A stretch of 64,000 nucleotides of DNA. It comes from Firmicutes bacterium HGW-Firmicutes-2. Its GTDB lineage: Bacteria; Bacillota; Clostridia; Lachnospirales; Vallitaleaceae. The stretch covers positions 1 to 64,000 of the forward strand of contig PGZV01000005.1 in NCBI GenBank assembly GCA_002841495.1, written 5' to 3'. Below the pieces are notes generated by a model. That model was given only the letters and a program-made list of their open reading frames with translations, made no database searches and was not told the origin of the DNA. This document shows positions 18,824 to 27,242 of the stretch, one piece after another. How positions within the stretch are numbered: position 1 is the first letter of the stretch; the number at the start of each line of letters is the position of its first letter. The position numbers were made by a program, and so were the translations under genes.

Positions 18824-19297
18824 ATGGGTCTAACACATTTTAATGAAAATGGCAGAGCACACATGGTAGAAGTGACGGATAAGTCAGATACCTATAGAGT
18901 TGCCCTTGCAAAAGGACAGATTGTCATGAAGCCATCTACTATTGAAGCTATTCGATCATCAGACATTAAAAAAGGTGATGTTTTGAATGTGGCGCAAGTG
19001 GCAGGTATTATGGGGGCAAAAAAAACCAGTGATATCATACCTATGTGTCATCCCTTGATGCTCACAGGCGTGAATCTTGAGTTTGAGATACAAGATGATC
19101 GGATTATAATCTTAGCTACGGTTAAAACACATGGCAAAACAGGTGTAGAGATGGAAGCATTGACAGCAGTCTCTGTGGCCGCACTGACCATCTACGATAT
19201 GTGCAAAGCCATTGACAAGGATATGGTCATTGGGCAGGTACGATTAATAGAAAAAACCGGTGGTAAGTCGGGGCACTATAAAAGACAGGGGGATTGA
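18824..19297 (+). CDS. moaC: Cyclic pyranopterin monophosphate synthase MoaC
   Basis: This 157-residue protein completes cyclic pyranopterin synthesis after MoaA. Typical segments are [30 protein letters not shown] and [28 protein letters not shown], and the C-terminal KTGGKSGHY. It starts 12 bases after moaA behind AAAAGGAGG. Regular length. Confidence 0.96.
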   Translation: MGLTHFNENGRAHMVEVTDKSDTYRVALAKGQIVMKPSTIEAIRSSDIKKGDVLNVAQVAGIMGAKKTSDIIPMCHPLMLTGVNLEFEIQDDRIIILATVKTHGKTGVEMEALTAVSVAALTIYDMCKAIDKDMVIGQVRLIEKTGGKSGHYKRQGD

Positions 19298-19299
19298 CA

Positions 19300-19746
19300 A
19301 TGGGTGAAATTGTTGGAAAAGTACGTGCGATTAATATCAGCAAGGAAAAAGGTGTTATAAAAGAATCCATACCGGAAGGCATGTTTCAAGAGGACCATGG
19401 CCTTGTGGGAGATGCACACGCAGGTAAGTGGCACCGTCAAGTCAGTTTGCTGGCTCAAGAAAGCATTGATAAAATGACGAAGATAGGGATTGAAGGGCTT
19501 TGCAGTGGCAAATTTGCAGAAAACTTAACGACAGATGGTATTATACTTCATACATTGCCTGTAGGTACCAAAGTGAAAATAGGAGAATCCTTTCACGAAG
19601 TAACCCAAATCGGTAAAGAGTGTCACACCGGTTGTGCCATCAAAGCTCAAGTCGGTCAGTGCATTATGCCCAAAGAAGGTATATTTACAAGAGTCTTAAA
19701 AACAGGTAAAATAAGAGTAGGCGACCCAATCGAAATTATAGAATAA
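19300..19746 (+). CDS. MOSC-domain protein
   Basis: This 148-residue protein is a stand-alone MOSC (molybdenum cofactor sulfurase C-terminal) domain, as often encoded in clostridial Moco clusters. Typical segments are LVGDAHAGKWHRQVSLLAQES, GKFAENLTTDGI, and the cysteine-bearing IGKECHTGCAIKAQVGQCIMPKEGIF. The ATG at 19300 lies 6 bases after CAGGGGGA; the previous gene ends at 19297. MOSC domains bind the cofactor and can handle sulfur; the exact reaction here is not known. Confidence 0.9.
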   Translation: MGEIVGKVRAINISKEKGVIKESIPEGMFQEDHGLVGDAHAGKWHRQVSLLAQESIDKMTKIGIEGLCSGKFAENLTTDGIILHTLPVGTKVKIGESFHEVTQIGKECHTGCAIKAQVGQCIMPKEGIFTRVLKTGKIRVGDPIEIIE

Positions 19747-19754
19747 AAGAAGCC

Positions 19755-19892
19755 AAAATCCGAGTCAATGGTTCTAAAGCTATAGCCATGAACCATTGAC
19801 CAAAGGGTAGGACGGGAAACTGTACTGCCTCCCATTCTTGGAAAGGATTTGGAAATAAATGTAACGTTTATTTGCACTGGATTTTCGGTGCA
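19755..19892 (+). promoter_or_regulatory. Putative Moco/Tuco riboswitch in the AOR leader
   Basis: The leader between the MOSC gene and AOR is strongly structured. AAATCC (19756-19761) pairs with GGATTT (19845-19850); GTCAATGGTT (19764-19773) pairs perfectly with AACCATTGAC (19791-19800); AAATAAA/TTTATTT (19853-19873) and GCAC/GTGC (19874-19891) form later hairpins. The conserved-looking segment GGGAAAC then ACTGCCTCCC then GGAAAGGATT resembles the Moco riboswitch motif as I remember it. TGCCTCC at 19826-19832 is exactly complementary to the AOR Shine-Dalgarno GGAGGCA at 19906-19912, so translation could be blocked by alternative pairing. Confidence 0.68.
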
Positions 19893-19916
19893 CCAAATTT
19901 GAGAAGGAGGCAAAAT

Positions 19917-21707
19917 ATGTACGGTTACCAAGGTAAAGTTCTAAGAATTGATCTAAGTAAAGGTGTTTCAAAGGTAGAAGATTTGAATCTGGAAGAGGCA
20001 AAAAAATTCATCGGTGGTCGCGGTCTAGGCACGAAACTATTCGTGGATGAAGTATCCCCATCAGTGGATGCTTTAAGTCCGGAGAATAAGATTCTTTTTG
20101 CAACAGGTCCATTAACAGGTACACCTACACCAACTGGGGGACGTTATATGGTTGTAACCAAGTCACCCCTTACCGGTACAATTGCATCATCAAACTCTGG
20201 TGGATACTGGGGTGCTGAACTTAAATTCTCAGGTTATGATGTGATTATTGTAGAAGGTCGATCAGAAAAACCTGTATATGTCATGATTGAAGACGATCAA
20301 GTTGAGATCAGAGACGCAGCCCATGTATGGGGTAAGGTTGTATCCGAAACCACAGAAACACTTTTAAAAGAAGTACCTGAAAAGTCCAGAGTCCTTACGA
20401 TTGGACCAGCAGGAGAAAAGCTTTCTAACATGGCAGCGGTTATGAATGACGTTTCTAGAGCAGCAGGCCGTTCAGGTGTTGGTGCGGTTATGGGTTCCAA
20501 AAACTTAAAAGCAATTACTGTTCGTGGTACAAACAAAGTGGCCATCGCTAATGAAGAAGCGCTTAAGGCTGTAGTGAAAGATTGCAACGCAAAAATCAGA
20601 GAAAACGGTGTTACAGGACAAGGCTTACCGACTTATGGAACAGCTGTACTTGTTAACATCATCAATGAAGGCGGCGTATTCCCTACGAATAACTTCCAAT
20701 TATCTCAATTTTCCGAAGCGGAAGATACCAGTGGTGAACTCCTTGCTGAAAAATATTTGACAAAAAAAGACCCATGTTACAGGTGCCCCATCGCTTGTGG
20801 ACGTTATTGTAAAGTCGATGATATTGAAGGCGGCGGTCCTGAATATGAAACCATTTGGGCATTTGGTGGTGACTGTGGTGTATCAGATATGCCATCCATC
20901 ATTAAATCCAACTTCTGGTGTAATGAATATGGTCTAGATACAATATCAACAGGTGCGACCATAGCAGCAGCTATGGAACTCTATCAAAAAGGCTTTATTA
21001 AAGATGAGGACTTAGACGGTTTATCATTAGACTTTGGTGATAGTGATGCTGTTGTTGAATGGACCAAGCGTATTGGCCAAAGAGCAGGTTTTGGTGATAA
21101 AATGGCAGAAGGTTCTTATCGATTAGCAGATTCTTATGGTGTGCCTGAGCTATCCATGTCCGTTAAGAAACAAGAATTGCCGGCTTATGACCCAAGAGCT
21201 ATTCAAGGTCAAGGACTTCAATATGCAACGTCAAACCGTGGTGGTTGTCATGTAAGAGGTTACCTCATTTCTCCTGAGATTTTAGGTTTACCTGAGAAAC
21301 TGGACAGATTCACCATTGAAGGTAAAGCAGCTTGGGTTAAGATTTTCCAAGACTTTACAGCTTTTATTGATTCATCAGGGCTTTGCCTATTCACATCCTT
21401 TGCAATGGGTGCCGGTGATTATGCGGCAATGACCAATGCAGTTATTGGAACCGAGTGGACAGCAGATGACGTGCTTCTTGCTGGTGAACGTATCTGGAAT
21501 CTTGAAAGGGTATTTAACCTTGATGCTGGTGTTGATCCTTCACAAGATACACTACCTAAGCGACTTCTTGAAGATCCTATTGCAGAAGGTCCATCAAAAG
21601 GTAATGTGGCAAGACTTTCAGAATTGCTACCTGAGTATTATGAACTTCGTGGTTGGAGTACAGATGGTATCCCTACACAAGAGAGAAAAGGGTTGCTTAA
21701 AATCTAA
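19917..21707 (+). CDS. aor: Aldehyde:ferredoxin oxidoreductase (tungsten enzyme)
   Basis: This 596-residue enzyme oxidises aldehydes to acids with ferredoxin as electron acceptor, or the reverse in acid reduction. It has the AOR N-terminal domain (GYQGKVLRIDLS, GGRGLGTKLFVDEV, TGPLTGTPTPTGGRYMVVTKSPLTG), the iron-sulfur cysteines CYRCPIACGRYC near residue 287 and the last cluster cysteine in SSGLCLF near residue 487. The ATG at 19917 follows GAAGGAGGC. The tungstate importer and cofactor genes upstream and the radical-SAM partner downstream fit a tungsten bis-pterin enzyme of the AOR family. The substrate range cannot be read from the sequence. Confidence 0.95.
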   Translation: MYGYQGKVLRIDLSKGVSKVEDLNLEEAKKFIGGRGLGTKLFVDEVSPSVDALSPENKILFATGPLTGTPTPTGGRYMVVTKSPLTGTIASSNSGGYWGAELKFSGYDVIIVEGRSEKPVYVMIEDDQVEIRDAAHVWGKVVSETTETLLKEVPEKSRVLTIGPAGEKLSNMAAVMNDVSRAAGRSGVGAVMGSKNLKAITVRGTNKVAIANEEALKAVVKDCNAKIRENGVTGQGLPTYGTAVLVNIINEGGVFPTNNFQLSQFSEAEDTSGELLAEKYLTKKDPCYRCPIACGRYCKVDDIEGGGPEYETIWAFGGDCGVSDMPSIIKSNFWCNEYGLDTISTGATIAAAMELYQKGFIKDEDLDGLSLDFGDSDAVVEWTKRIGQRAGFGDKMAEGSYRLADSYGVPELSMSVKKQELPAYDPRAIQGQGLQYATSNRGGCHVRGYLISPEILGLPEKLDRFTIEGKAAWVKIFQDFTAFIDSSGLCLFTSFAMGAGDYAAMTNAVIGTEWTADDVLLAGERIWNLERVFNLDAGVDPSQDTLPKRLLEDPIAEGPSKGNVARLSELLPEYYELRGWSTDGIPTQERKGLLKI

Positions 21708-21714
21708 TCCTTAA

Positions 21715-21748
21715 AGATTGAGGGGTTCCGAAAGGGACCCCCTTTGTT
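21715..21748 (+). terminator. Rho-independent terminator after AOR
   Basis: GGGGTTCC at 21722-21729 pairs with GGGACCCC at 21734-21741 around a GAAA loop, followed by CTTTGTTATT. It ends AOR transcription. The first structured repeat begins right after it. Confidence 0.85.
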
Positions 21749-21749
21749 A

Positions 21750-21859
21750 TTCTCTAGGAAAGTCCTCACTATGTTAATGCGTTGAAGTGTCGCATTAACA
21801 ATCAAGGAAGCCTTTCCTGCCGGAACAATTTGCTTTGCAAAACGAGGCATAGCCTCTTT
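21750..21859 (+). repeat. Dispersed structured repeat, copy A
   Basis: This is a full copy of a roughly 110-bp element also found at 21864, 28755, 34799 and 37813. Order of parts: TTCTCTAGGAAAG; a stem TTAATGCG/CGCATTAA (21773-21798 region) with loop TTGAAGTGT; CTTTCCTGCCGGAACAA, whose CTTTCC can close with GGAAAG; a small hairpin TTTGC-TTT-GCAAA; and a terminator-like hairpin GAGGC-ATA-GCCTC with TTTG. It lies between the AOR terminator and the next copy. Confidence 0.85.
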
Positions 21860-21863
21860 GTTC

Positions 21864-21919
21864 TTCTCTAGGAAAGACAATGCTATGTTAATGCGTTGAA
21901 GCATCGCATTAACTATCAA
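21864..21919 (+). repeat. Dispersed structured repeat, copy B (3'-truncated)
   Basis: This copy starts TTCTCTAGGAAAG right after the terminator-like hairpin of copy A and keeps the TTAATGCG/CGCATTAA stem with loop TTGAAGCAT. It then diverges after ACTATCAA, lacking the CTTTCCTGCCGG half. It sits 37 bases before the radical-SAM gene. Confidence 0.8.
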
Positions 21920-21955
21920 CTTGTATATTAGGAAGGTTATAAAACGGAGGTAAAA

Positions 21956-22996
21956 ATGGCAATCAAAAAGGTAAATCTAGAATTAACCGATCGGTGCAAT
22001 CTTAATTGTACCATGTGCTATAGAAAATCATGGAGCGAAGCACCACAGGACATGACAACTGAAGTGCTGGATAAGATATTAAATGAACTCGTAGGTATGG
22101 AGACCCTAGAAGAAGTGGTTGTAGGTGGGATTGGTGAGCCTACGGTTCACCCAAGGATTAAGGAAGTGCTTGAGCGACTCAGTCGATATAGATTAATGCT
22201 CACAAGTAATGGAACATCCTTTACAGAAGATCTGATGACATCCCTCATCGATCATGTGGACCAACTGGTTATTTCCATAGATGGTTTATCAGAGGTATTT
22301 TTTGATATTAGGGGCTTTGAGCTTCAAGTTGTCATTGACAATGTCAAGAAGCTGAATGCATTAAAAATCGCTAGAAACAGTAAAACGCCTCAGCTTGTAT
22401 TTCAGATGGTAATCTCAAAAACCAATAAGCAAGATGTGTTTAAGCTCATGGATTTGGTCAGTGAACTTGGTGCCACCCAATTTATTGTATCTAATATTCT
22501 ACCTGCATCCTTAGAAGACAAAGACTTAATTCTTTATTCAGAAAATGATGTACCGGAGATGAAAGCCTTTTATCAGCGGATTCGTAACCATGGTCTGAAA
22601 AAAGGACTTGAAGTTCGATTGTCTGAATCGAAGCTTAAGACAGAGCGTAGGTGTAGGTTCGTTGAAAACGATACAACCGTCATCAATGCCAAAGGTGATG
22701 TCACACCTTGTTACCGGTTTGCCCATAGTGGTACAGAAGTTGTATTTGGAAGAAGCAAAAAGATTGAAGCTCATAGTTTTGGCCATGTGATGGCGGATAC
22801 ACTTGAGAATATTTGGGAGACCGATGCCTATAAGAAGTACCGTGCCATGGTTTACGACAACCATTACCCATCATGTACAGACTGTGATTTGGTGGATGGG
22901 TGTGACCTTGTAAGAGATACGACCAGTGACTGTTATGGTAATATGCCTTCCTGTGGCGACTGTCTGTGGGTGCGTAATCTGGTATATTGTATTTAA
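21956..22996 (+). CDS. Radical-SAM/SPASM maturase for the tungsten enzyme
   Basis: This 346-residue radical-SAM protein has the cluster motif CNLNCTMC near residue 18 and a Cys-rich SPASM-type C-terminus (CRFVE, CYRF, CTDCDLVDGCD, CGDC). It lies directly downstream of AOR, where the family of tungsten-cofactor oxidoreductase radical-SAM maturases is usually encoded. It probably modifies or matures AOR or its cofactor; the chemistry is not known to me. CGGAGG precedes the ATG. Confidence 0.82.
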   Translation: MAIKKVNLELTDRCNLNCTMCYRKSWSEAPQDMTTEVLDKILNELVGMETLEEVVVGGIGEPTVHPRIKEVLERLSRYRLMLTSNGTSFTEDLMTSLIDHVDQLVISIDGLSEVFFDIRGFELQVVIDNVKKLNALKIARNSKTPQLVFQMVISKTNKQDVFKLMDLVSELGATQFIVSNILPASLEDKDLILYSENDVPEMKAFYQRIRNHGLKKGLEVRLSESKLKTERRCRFVENDTTVINAKGDVTPCYRFAHSGTEVVFGRSKKIEAHSFGHVMADTLENIWETDAYKKYRAMVYDNHYPSCTDCDLVDGCDLVRDTTSDCYGNMPSCGDCLWVRNLVYCI

Positions 22997-23012
22997 CTAG
23001 AAGGAGAATTTT

Positions 23013-23237
23013 ATGGAATTTAAAGTAAGATTGTTTGCAACACTTAGAAAAGATAGAGGCCGTGAAATGATGGTGGAACTTGGGGAGGAATGGACGGCCA
23101 GAGCGGTTATTGATCAGCTTAAGATTGATGAAAAAGACGTAGCAATTCTTATGATCAACGGTCGTGATGGGCTGCTTGACACGAAGCTTATAGAAGGTGA
23201 TATTGTCTCTATTTTCCCACCTGTTGGAGGTGGCTGA
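23013..23237 (+). CDS. MoaD/ThiS-like sulfur carrier
   Basis: This 74-residue ubiquitin-fold protein has the MoaD pattern (VRLFATLRKDRGREMMVELGEEWTARAVIDQL, GDIVSIFPPVGGG). It ends with the Gly-Gly tail whose carboxylate becomes a thiocarboxylate. The next gene encodes its probable adenylating partner. Together they can supply the dithiolene sulfur for the pterin. Confidence 0.87.
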   Translation: MEFKVRLFATLRKDRGREMMVELGEEWTARAVIDQLKIDEKDVAILMINGRDGLLDTKLIEGDIVSIFPPVGGG

Positions 23238-23238
23238 T

Positions 23239-23916
23239 ATGGACCGTTATACAAAAAATAGAAATATGTTGAGTCAAGACGAGTGTGATGTATTAAAGAA
23301 TAAAAGCGTATGTGTCATTGGCTGTGGTGGCCTTGGTGGCTATGTGATTGAAATGCTGGGTAGAATTGGTGTAGGGAAGATTACCGCCGTGGACGGTGAT
23401 GTTTTTGATGTGAGTAATCTGAACAGGCAGCTTCTCTCGACAGAGGTGCATATTGGCTTAGGTAAAGCCATAACAGCCAAAGAGAGGATGGAAAAGGTCA
23501 ACTCAGATGTGGAATTATCGCCTGTCAGTGCTTATTTGACCAGGGAAAATGCCCTAGACATTGTTCGAGGACATGATCTTGTAATCGATGCCCTGGATTC
23601 CATAGAGACACGCTTTGTACTTCAAAAGGCAGCTTCAGAATTGGGTATCCCTATGGTTTATGGTGCAATTGCAGGTTGGTACGGTCAGGTAAGTACGATT
23701 ATGCCTGGTGATGATTTTCTGAGTAAAATCTATAGAAATCACGAAGGGAAAGGCCATGAAGCAGAACTGGGTAACCCTTCTTTTTCTCCGGCACTGGTAG
23801 CATCACTGGAAGTCAGTGAGGCAGTTAAGGTATTAATTGGGAGGGGCGAGCTATTAAATGGTAAGCTTCTACTTATAGATCTTTTTAACAATGATTTTGA
23901 AGTGGTTTTATTTTAA
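23239..23916 (+). CDS. ThiF/MoeB/HesA-family adenylyltransferase
   Basis: This 225-residue E1-like enzyme activates the C-terminus of a sulfur carrier. It shows the nucleotide loop CVIGCGGLGGYV, the segment DGDVFDVSNLNRQ, and VIDALDSIETR. The zinc cysteines of larger MoeB proteins and a C-terminal rhodanese domain are not present, giving a short HesA-like form. The ATG at 23239 follows GGAGGTGG, which lies in the end of the moaD-like gene. Confidence 0.88.
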   Translation: MDRYTKNRNMLSQDECDVLKNKSVCVIGCGGLGGYVIEMLGRIGVGKITAVDGDVFDVSNLNRQLLSTEVHIGLGKAITAKERMEKVNSDVELSPVSAYLTRENALDIVRGHDLVIDALDSIETRFVLQKAASELGIPMVYGAIAGWYGQVSTIMPGDDFLSKIYRNHEGKGHEAELGNPSFSPALVASLEVSEAVKVLIGRGELLNGKLLLIDLFNNDFEVVLF

Positions 23917-24009
23917 ATCGAAGCATGTCCTATAGAAAAAATTTAACGATTGTGATAAAATCATCAGAAGAGTAATAGGACTATTAAAATAGAAATAATG
24001 AGGTGGATT

Positions 24010-25083
24010 GTGGTAGAGAAGATGATGAAAAGTTTTGGCCTTCTGATGGTGATGATTCTATTGTTGATGGGATGTACGGATGTGCAGGCGCCTTCTGTAG
24101 AGGTTGATGAACAAGAGGAGGCTACGACTGCAGAAGAAGTGGCAGAAGATAATCCTGTAGAAGCGGTAGAAAATGAAAAAAATGTGGCTTCTATAATAAC
24201 CCTTGAAGACTTATCCGAGTTTCAAGATCATATGGTGGTCATGAGCGGCATCAGATATGAAGAAGAGGTCCTTTTTATGGCAGCCATTGAAAGTATATTT
24301 GAAGGACATTTGGTGTTTTATGAGGAAGAGATCTTAACCCTAGAGGCTTATATGGAAACCTCTTTTTTTGACAATACCAGTTTTCTGTATCAAGCTGACA
24401 TAGACAACAATGGAGAGGAAGACCTTGTCATCACGTATAAGTTTGCCGGAACGGGCATGTTTTCTTCTATAACGACTCTGTTTCTAAAAGACGGCTCATC
24501 GTATCGCCAAGTGATTATGGGTGAGGAACTTATTACGAATTTTCTTGATCTGGTTACCTATGAGGGACTGACCTATGTTTACACCTCTTCAAGTGGTGTT
24601 GATCTTATTTATATATGGGAAAATGAGGGTCTAAAGCAAATATTTGATGAGTTGACCTTGGCAGACAACAGCCATTTGGACATGGATTATACCTTATTGA
24701 ATCAACGCATACAGGAGACTTATGGTATTAAAGCACTTGCACAAAAGCTTCATGACCCAGACATGGATTTTTCTATGAGTACCGGTTATACCAATCTGGA
24801 GATTCTGACAACTTACTTTAAGTTCAAAGAATTTATTGTTAGTGACAATAAAGAAGATTTGGCAAATATGGTTGGCTTCCCTTTAGAAGTCGAGCGGGAT
24901 GGAGACCGAATTAAGCTCTATAATAAAGAAGATTTCTTGGAGCATTATGACTGGATTATCAACGAAGATATAAGAAGTATTGTTGCGTCCAGCACACATG
25001 AAGAGATTTTTGCATCTTGGCGAGGGGCCATGATTGGCAATGGTGAGATTTGGTTTACAGACCATATCTATGCCATATTTTAG
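24010..25083 (+). CDS. Lipoprotein of unknown function
   Basis: This protein of about 357 residues has a lipoprotein signal (SFGLLMVMILLLMGC), an acidic linker rich in Glu and Val, and a globular domain of about 270 residues with DIDNNGEEDLVITYK, a segment like a calcium-binding VCBS/FG-GAP or EF-type loop. GTG at 24010, ATG at 23998 and ATG at 24022 are all possible starts; GAGGTGG at 24000 fits the GTG. I do not recognise the globular domain. Confidence 0.7.
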   Translation: MVEKMMKSFGLLMVMILLLMGCTDVQAPSVEVDEQEEATTAEEVAEDNPVEAVENEKNVASIITLEDLSEFQDHMVVMSGIRYEEEVLFMAAIESIFEGHLVFYEEEILTLEAYMETSFFDNTSFLYQADIDNNGEEDLVITYKFAGTGMFSSITTLFLKDGSSYRQVIMGEELITNFLDLVTYEGLTYVYTSSSGVDLIYIWENEGLKQIFDELTLADNSHLDMDYTLLNQRIQETYGIKALAQKLHDPDMDFSMSTGYTNLEILTTYFKFKEFIVSDNKEDLANMVGFPLEVERDGDRIKLYNKEDFLEHYDWIINEDIRSIVASSTHEEIFASWRGAMIGNGEIWFTDHIYAIF

Positions 25084-25136
25084 AGTGTAGGTTGATAAAA
25101 ATAGCGAGCGGTAGAAGATGGAATGGGGGCATTTGG

Positions 25137-25931
25137 ATGAAACGACAGCTTATGGGTTACGGCGCGACATCAGATGTTTATGAGTGGCACGATCATACGG
25201 TTTTGAAGTTATTCAAACCTCATATTGAAGATCAGATGATCGACTATGAAGGTCTGATTCATGAGATTGTCTATGCCAAAGGTCTATCCATGCCAAGGCT
25301 TATAGAAGAAATAGAAGTAGAAGGGCGTAGAGGTTACATTTTTGAACGTATCAACGGGAAGACCATACTTTTTCATTTGACAAAAAAGATATGGAAGGCT
25401 TATTTTTACGGAAAATGTTTGGCAAAGACCCAACTGAACATCCATGAGAAAACAGCACCTCTTTTGCCGGATGTTAAGGAGCACCTTAGAAGAAGCATTA
25501 ATAAGGTGGTGGATCTACCTGTTGACTTGGTTGAAGCAGTGATGAAAACCATAAATGAATTACCCGATGGTGAAGCCATATGCCATATGGATTTTCATCC
25601 TCGGAACGTGTTTTATTATGAGAAAAAAGCAACGGTTATTGACTGGGTGACAGCAGCTAAGGGGCATCCTGCTGCAGATGTGGCAAGGACGTTCATCCTG
25701 TTAAAATACGAAGCGCTTCATAAAGAAGAACCTAGAGTTTTCATGTGGATGTTTTATTTTGCTAGGAAAATATTAATTTGGTCTTATTTGAAGGCGTATA
25801 GCAAGGTCTCAGGTATGGACTTTGACATGATAAAACCCTGGTTGCTACCTATGGCCATTGCCAGAATGAGTGAGAAGGTAGGTCAAGATGAGAGAGCCGC
25901 TCTCTATCAGGATTTTGTTGTTCTTGATTGA
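25137..25931 (+). CDS. APH-like (phosphotransferase-fold) protein
   Basis: This 264-residue protein has the aminoglycoside-phosphotransferase/choline-kinase fold. Visible motifs are GYGATSDVYEW (N-terminal loop), CHMDFHPRNVF (catalytic loop) and VIDWVTAAKGHPAADVART (metal-binding Asp and following helix). The ATG at 25137 is preceded by a GGGGG run. The substrate is unknown; antibiotic resistance should not be assumed, since many APH-fold proteins in Clostridia phosphorylate small metabolites. Confidence 0.78.
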   Translation: MKRQLMGYGATSDVYEWHDHTVLKLFKPHIEDQMIDYEGLIHEIVYAKGLSMPRLIEEIEVEGRRGYIFERINGKTILFHLTKKIWKAYFYGKCLAKTQLNIHEKTAPLLPDVKEHLRRSINKVVDLPVDLVEAVMKTINELPDGEAICHMDFHPRNVFYYEKKATVIDWVTAAKGHPAADVARTFILLKYEALHKEEPRVFMWMFYFARKILIWSYLKAYSKVSGMDFDMIKPWLLPMAIARMSEKVGQDERAALYQDFVVLD

Positions 25932-25960
25932 AGCAAATATTATTAGAGATGGAGAAATAC

Positions 25961-27205
25961 ATGAGCCATAGTTATTCAACCCGTGAACTGATTGACCAAG
26001 AATCCATAGAAATATATATGCAGCCAATTATTTCCCATCACGAGGGGTTTGCCATTGGCATAGAAGCTTTTGTAAAAGGCATTCATCCAAGAACCAAACA
26101 AGTCATAGAGCCCAATGCACTTTTTGAGAAGGCTATGGCAGAAGACTTAGATATGGCACTTGGACGGTTGGTCATTAAAAAGACGGTTCAAGTTTTTCGG
26201 CATATTCAGAATAAAAACCCCGAATCACTTCTTTTTATTAACATCAATGAAAGTATGATCCATGCCTGTGAAGAAACCCATGCTCTAAAGGACCTGATTG
26301 AAGCACATGGAATATCACCCAAATCTGTTGTGTTTGATATCGGCAATTATGAGAATATGACGGTGGAACAGATTCAGACATTTATTCATCAGCAGCGGAT
26401 TTTTGGATTTTATATCAGTATTGATGATATTGGAAAAGATTATTTTAATCTGGATAGAATTATACTTTTTAACCCGGATATTATAAAGATCAATCACCAA
26501 TACTTAGCAAAGTTAAATAACCCAAGTTATTCAGAACGTATACTTAGGCATATGGGGCAGATCGCCCATGAGATGGGTATGGTCGTAATAGAAACAGGTA
26601 TTGAGACGGAAAATGGTCTAATGCTGGCGTTTGAACAGGGTGCTCAATATTTCCAGGGCTACTATATTAAAGAGCCAGTCAGAGTCAGTGAAGAAGATTT
26701 TGTTGATTTGTTTGATTTACAGAAGGGCTTTGAGCTCATTCGAAGTCATGCCAAGACGGCGGTTATTGAAGACATGCGTCATTTTATGAATAAGATGGTG
26801 ATGTTTCTGGGTCAGCTAAAAGCCGAAAGTCATAATTGGCCCCAATATTCTATGGAAGAAAATGTGAGTCAGCTTTTTGCGGCTTATCCTTCTATTGAAA
26901 ACGGTTGGATCATCAATAGGGAGGGTGTTCAAGTAAGTGATGCTATGATTAACAACACAGGTTTTTCTTCTAGGAACGCGGACATTTTTAAGATTCATAA
27001 TAAAGGATATGATTACTCAGAGGAAGACTTGTATCGCTTTATCCGTGGCGGCAGTCTTGAGGTATGGATCACCAAGCCCTATATATCCTTATTAACCAAC
27101 AGCATATGTGTGACCACGTCATCTTACATCCAAGCTATTGGAGAAGAACCTCATATATTGTGTTTGGTGTTTAATTACGAACTTTTCAAAAAAAGTCATT
27201 TATAA
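25961..27205 (+). CDS. EAL-domain protein with C-terminal sensor-like domain
   Basis: This 414-residue protein has a c-di-GMP phosphodiesterase-type EAL domain in its first 250 residues. The EAL triplet itself reads EAF, but the Asn in FININES, the DD in SIDDIGKDY, the Lys in DIIKIN, the Glu in VIETGIET and the Gln in QYFQGYYI are kept; the usual TE pair after strand 4 is replaced by FDIGN. It may be active or act as a receptor. The C-terminal part (GWIINREGVQVSDAM) resembles the PAS/Cache-like domain of YkuI. GGAGA precedes the ATG at 25961; an earlier TTG at 25928 is possible. Confidence 0.85.
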   Translation: MSHSYSTRELIDQESIEIYMQPIISHHEGFAIGIEAFVKGIHPRTKQVIEPNALFEKAMAEDLDMALGRLVIKKTVQVFRHIQNKNPESLLFININESMIHACEETHALKDLIEAHGISPKSVVFDIGNYENMTVEQIQTFIHQQRIFGFYISIDDIGKDYFNLDRIILFNPDIIKINHQYLAKLNNPSYSERILRHMGQIAHEMGMVVIETGIETENGLMLAFEQGAQYFQGYYIKEPVRVSEEDFVDLFDLQKGFELIRSHAKTAVIEDMRHFMNKMVMFLGQLKAESHNWPQYSMEENVSQLFAAYPSIENGWIINREGVQVSDAMINNTGFSSRNADIFKIHNKGYDYSEEDLYRFIRGGSLEVWITKPYISLLTNSICVTTSSYIQAIGEEPHILCLVFNYELFKKSHL

Positions 27206-27242
27206 AATTGAGTGAAACTTAGTTTTGACCCTTTAACCAAAT

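Noticed and set aside
25137-25931. Antibiotic-resistance kinase
   Set aside because: Only the general APH fold is supported; nothing ties it to a drug substrate.
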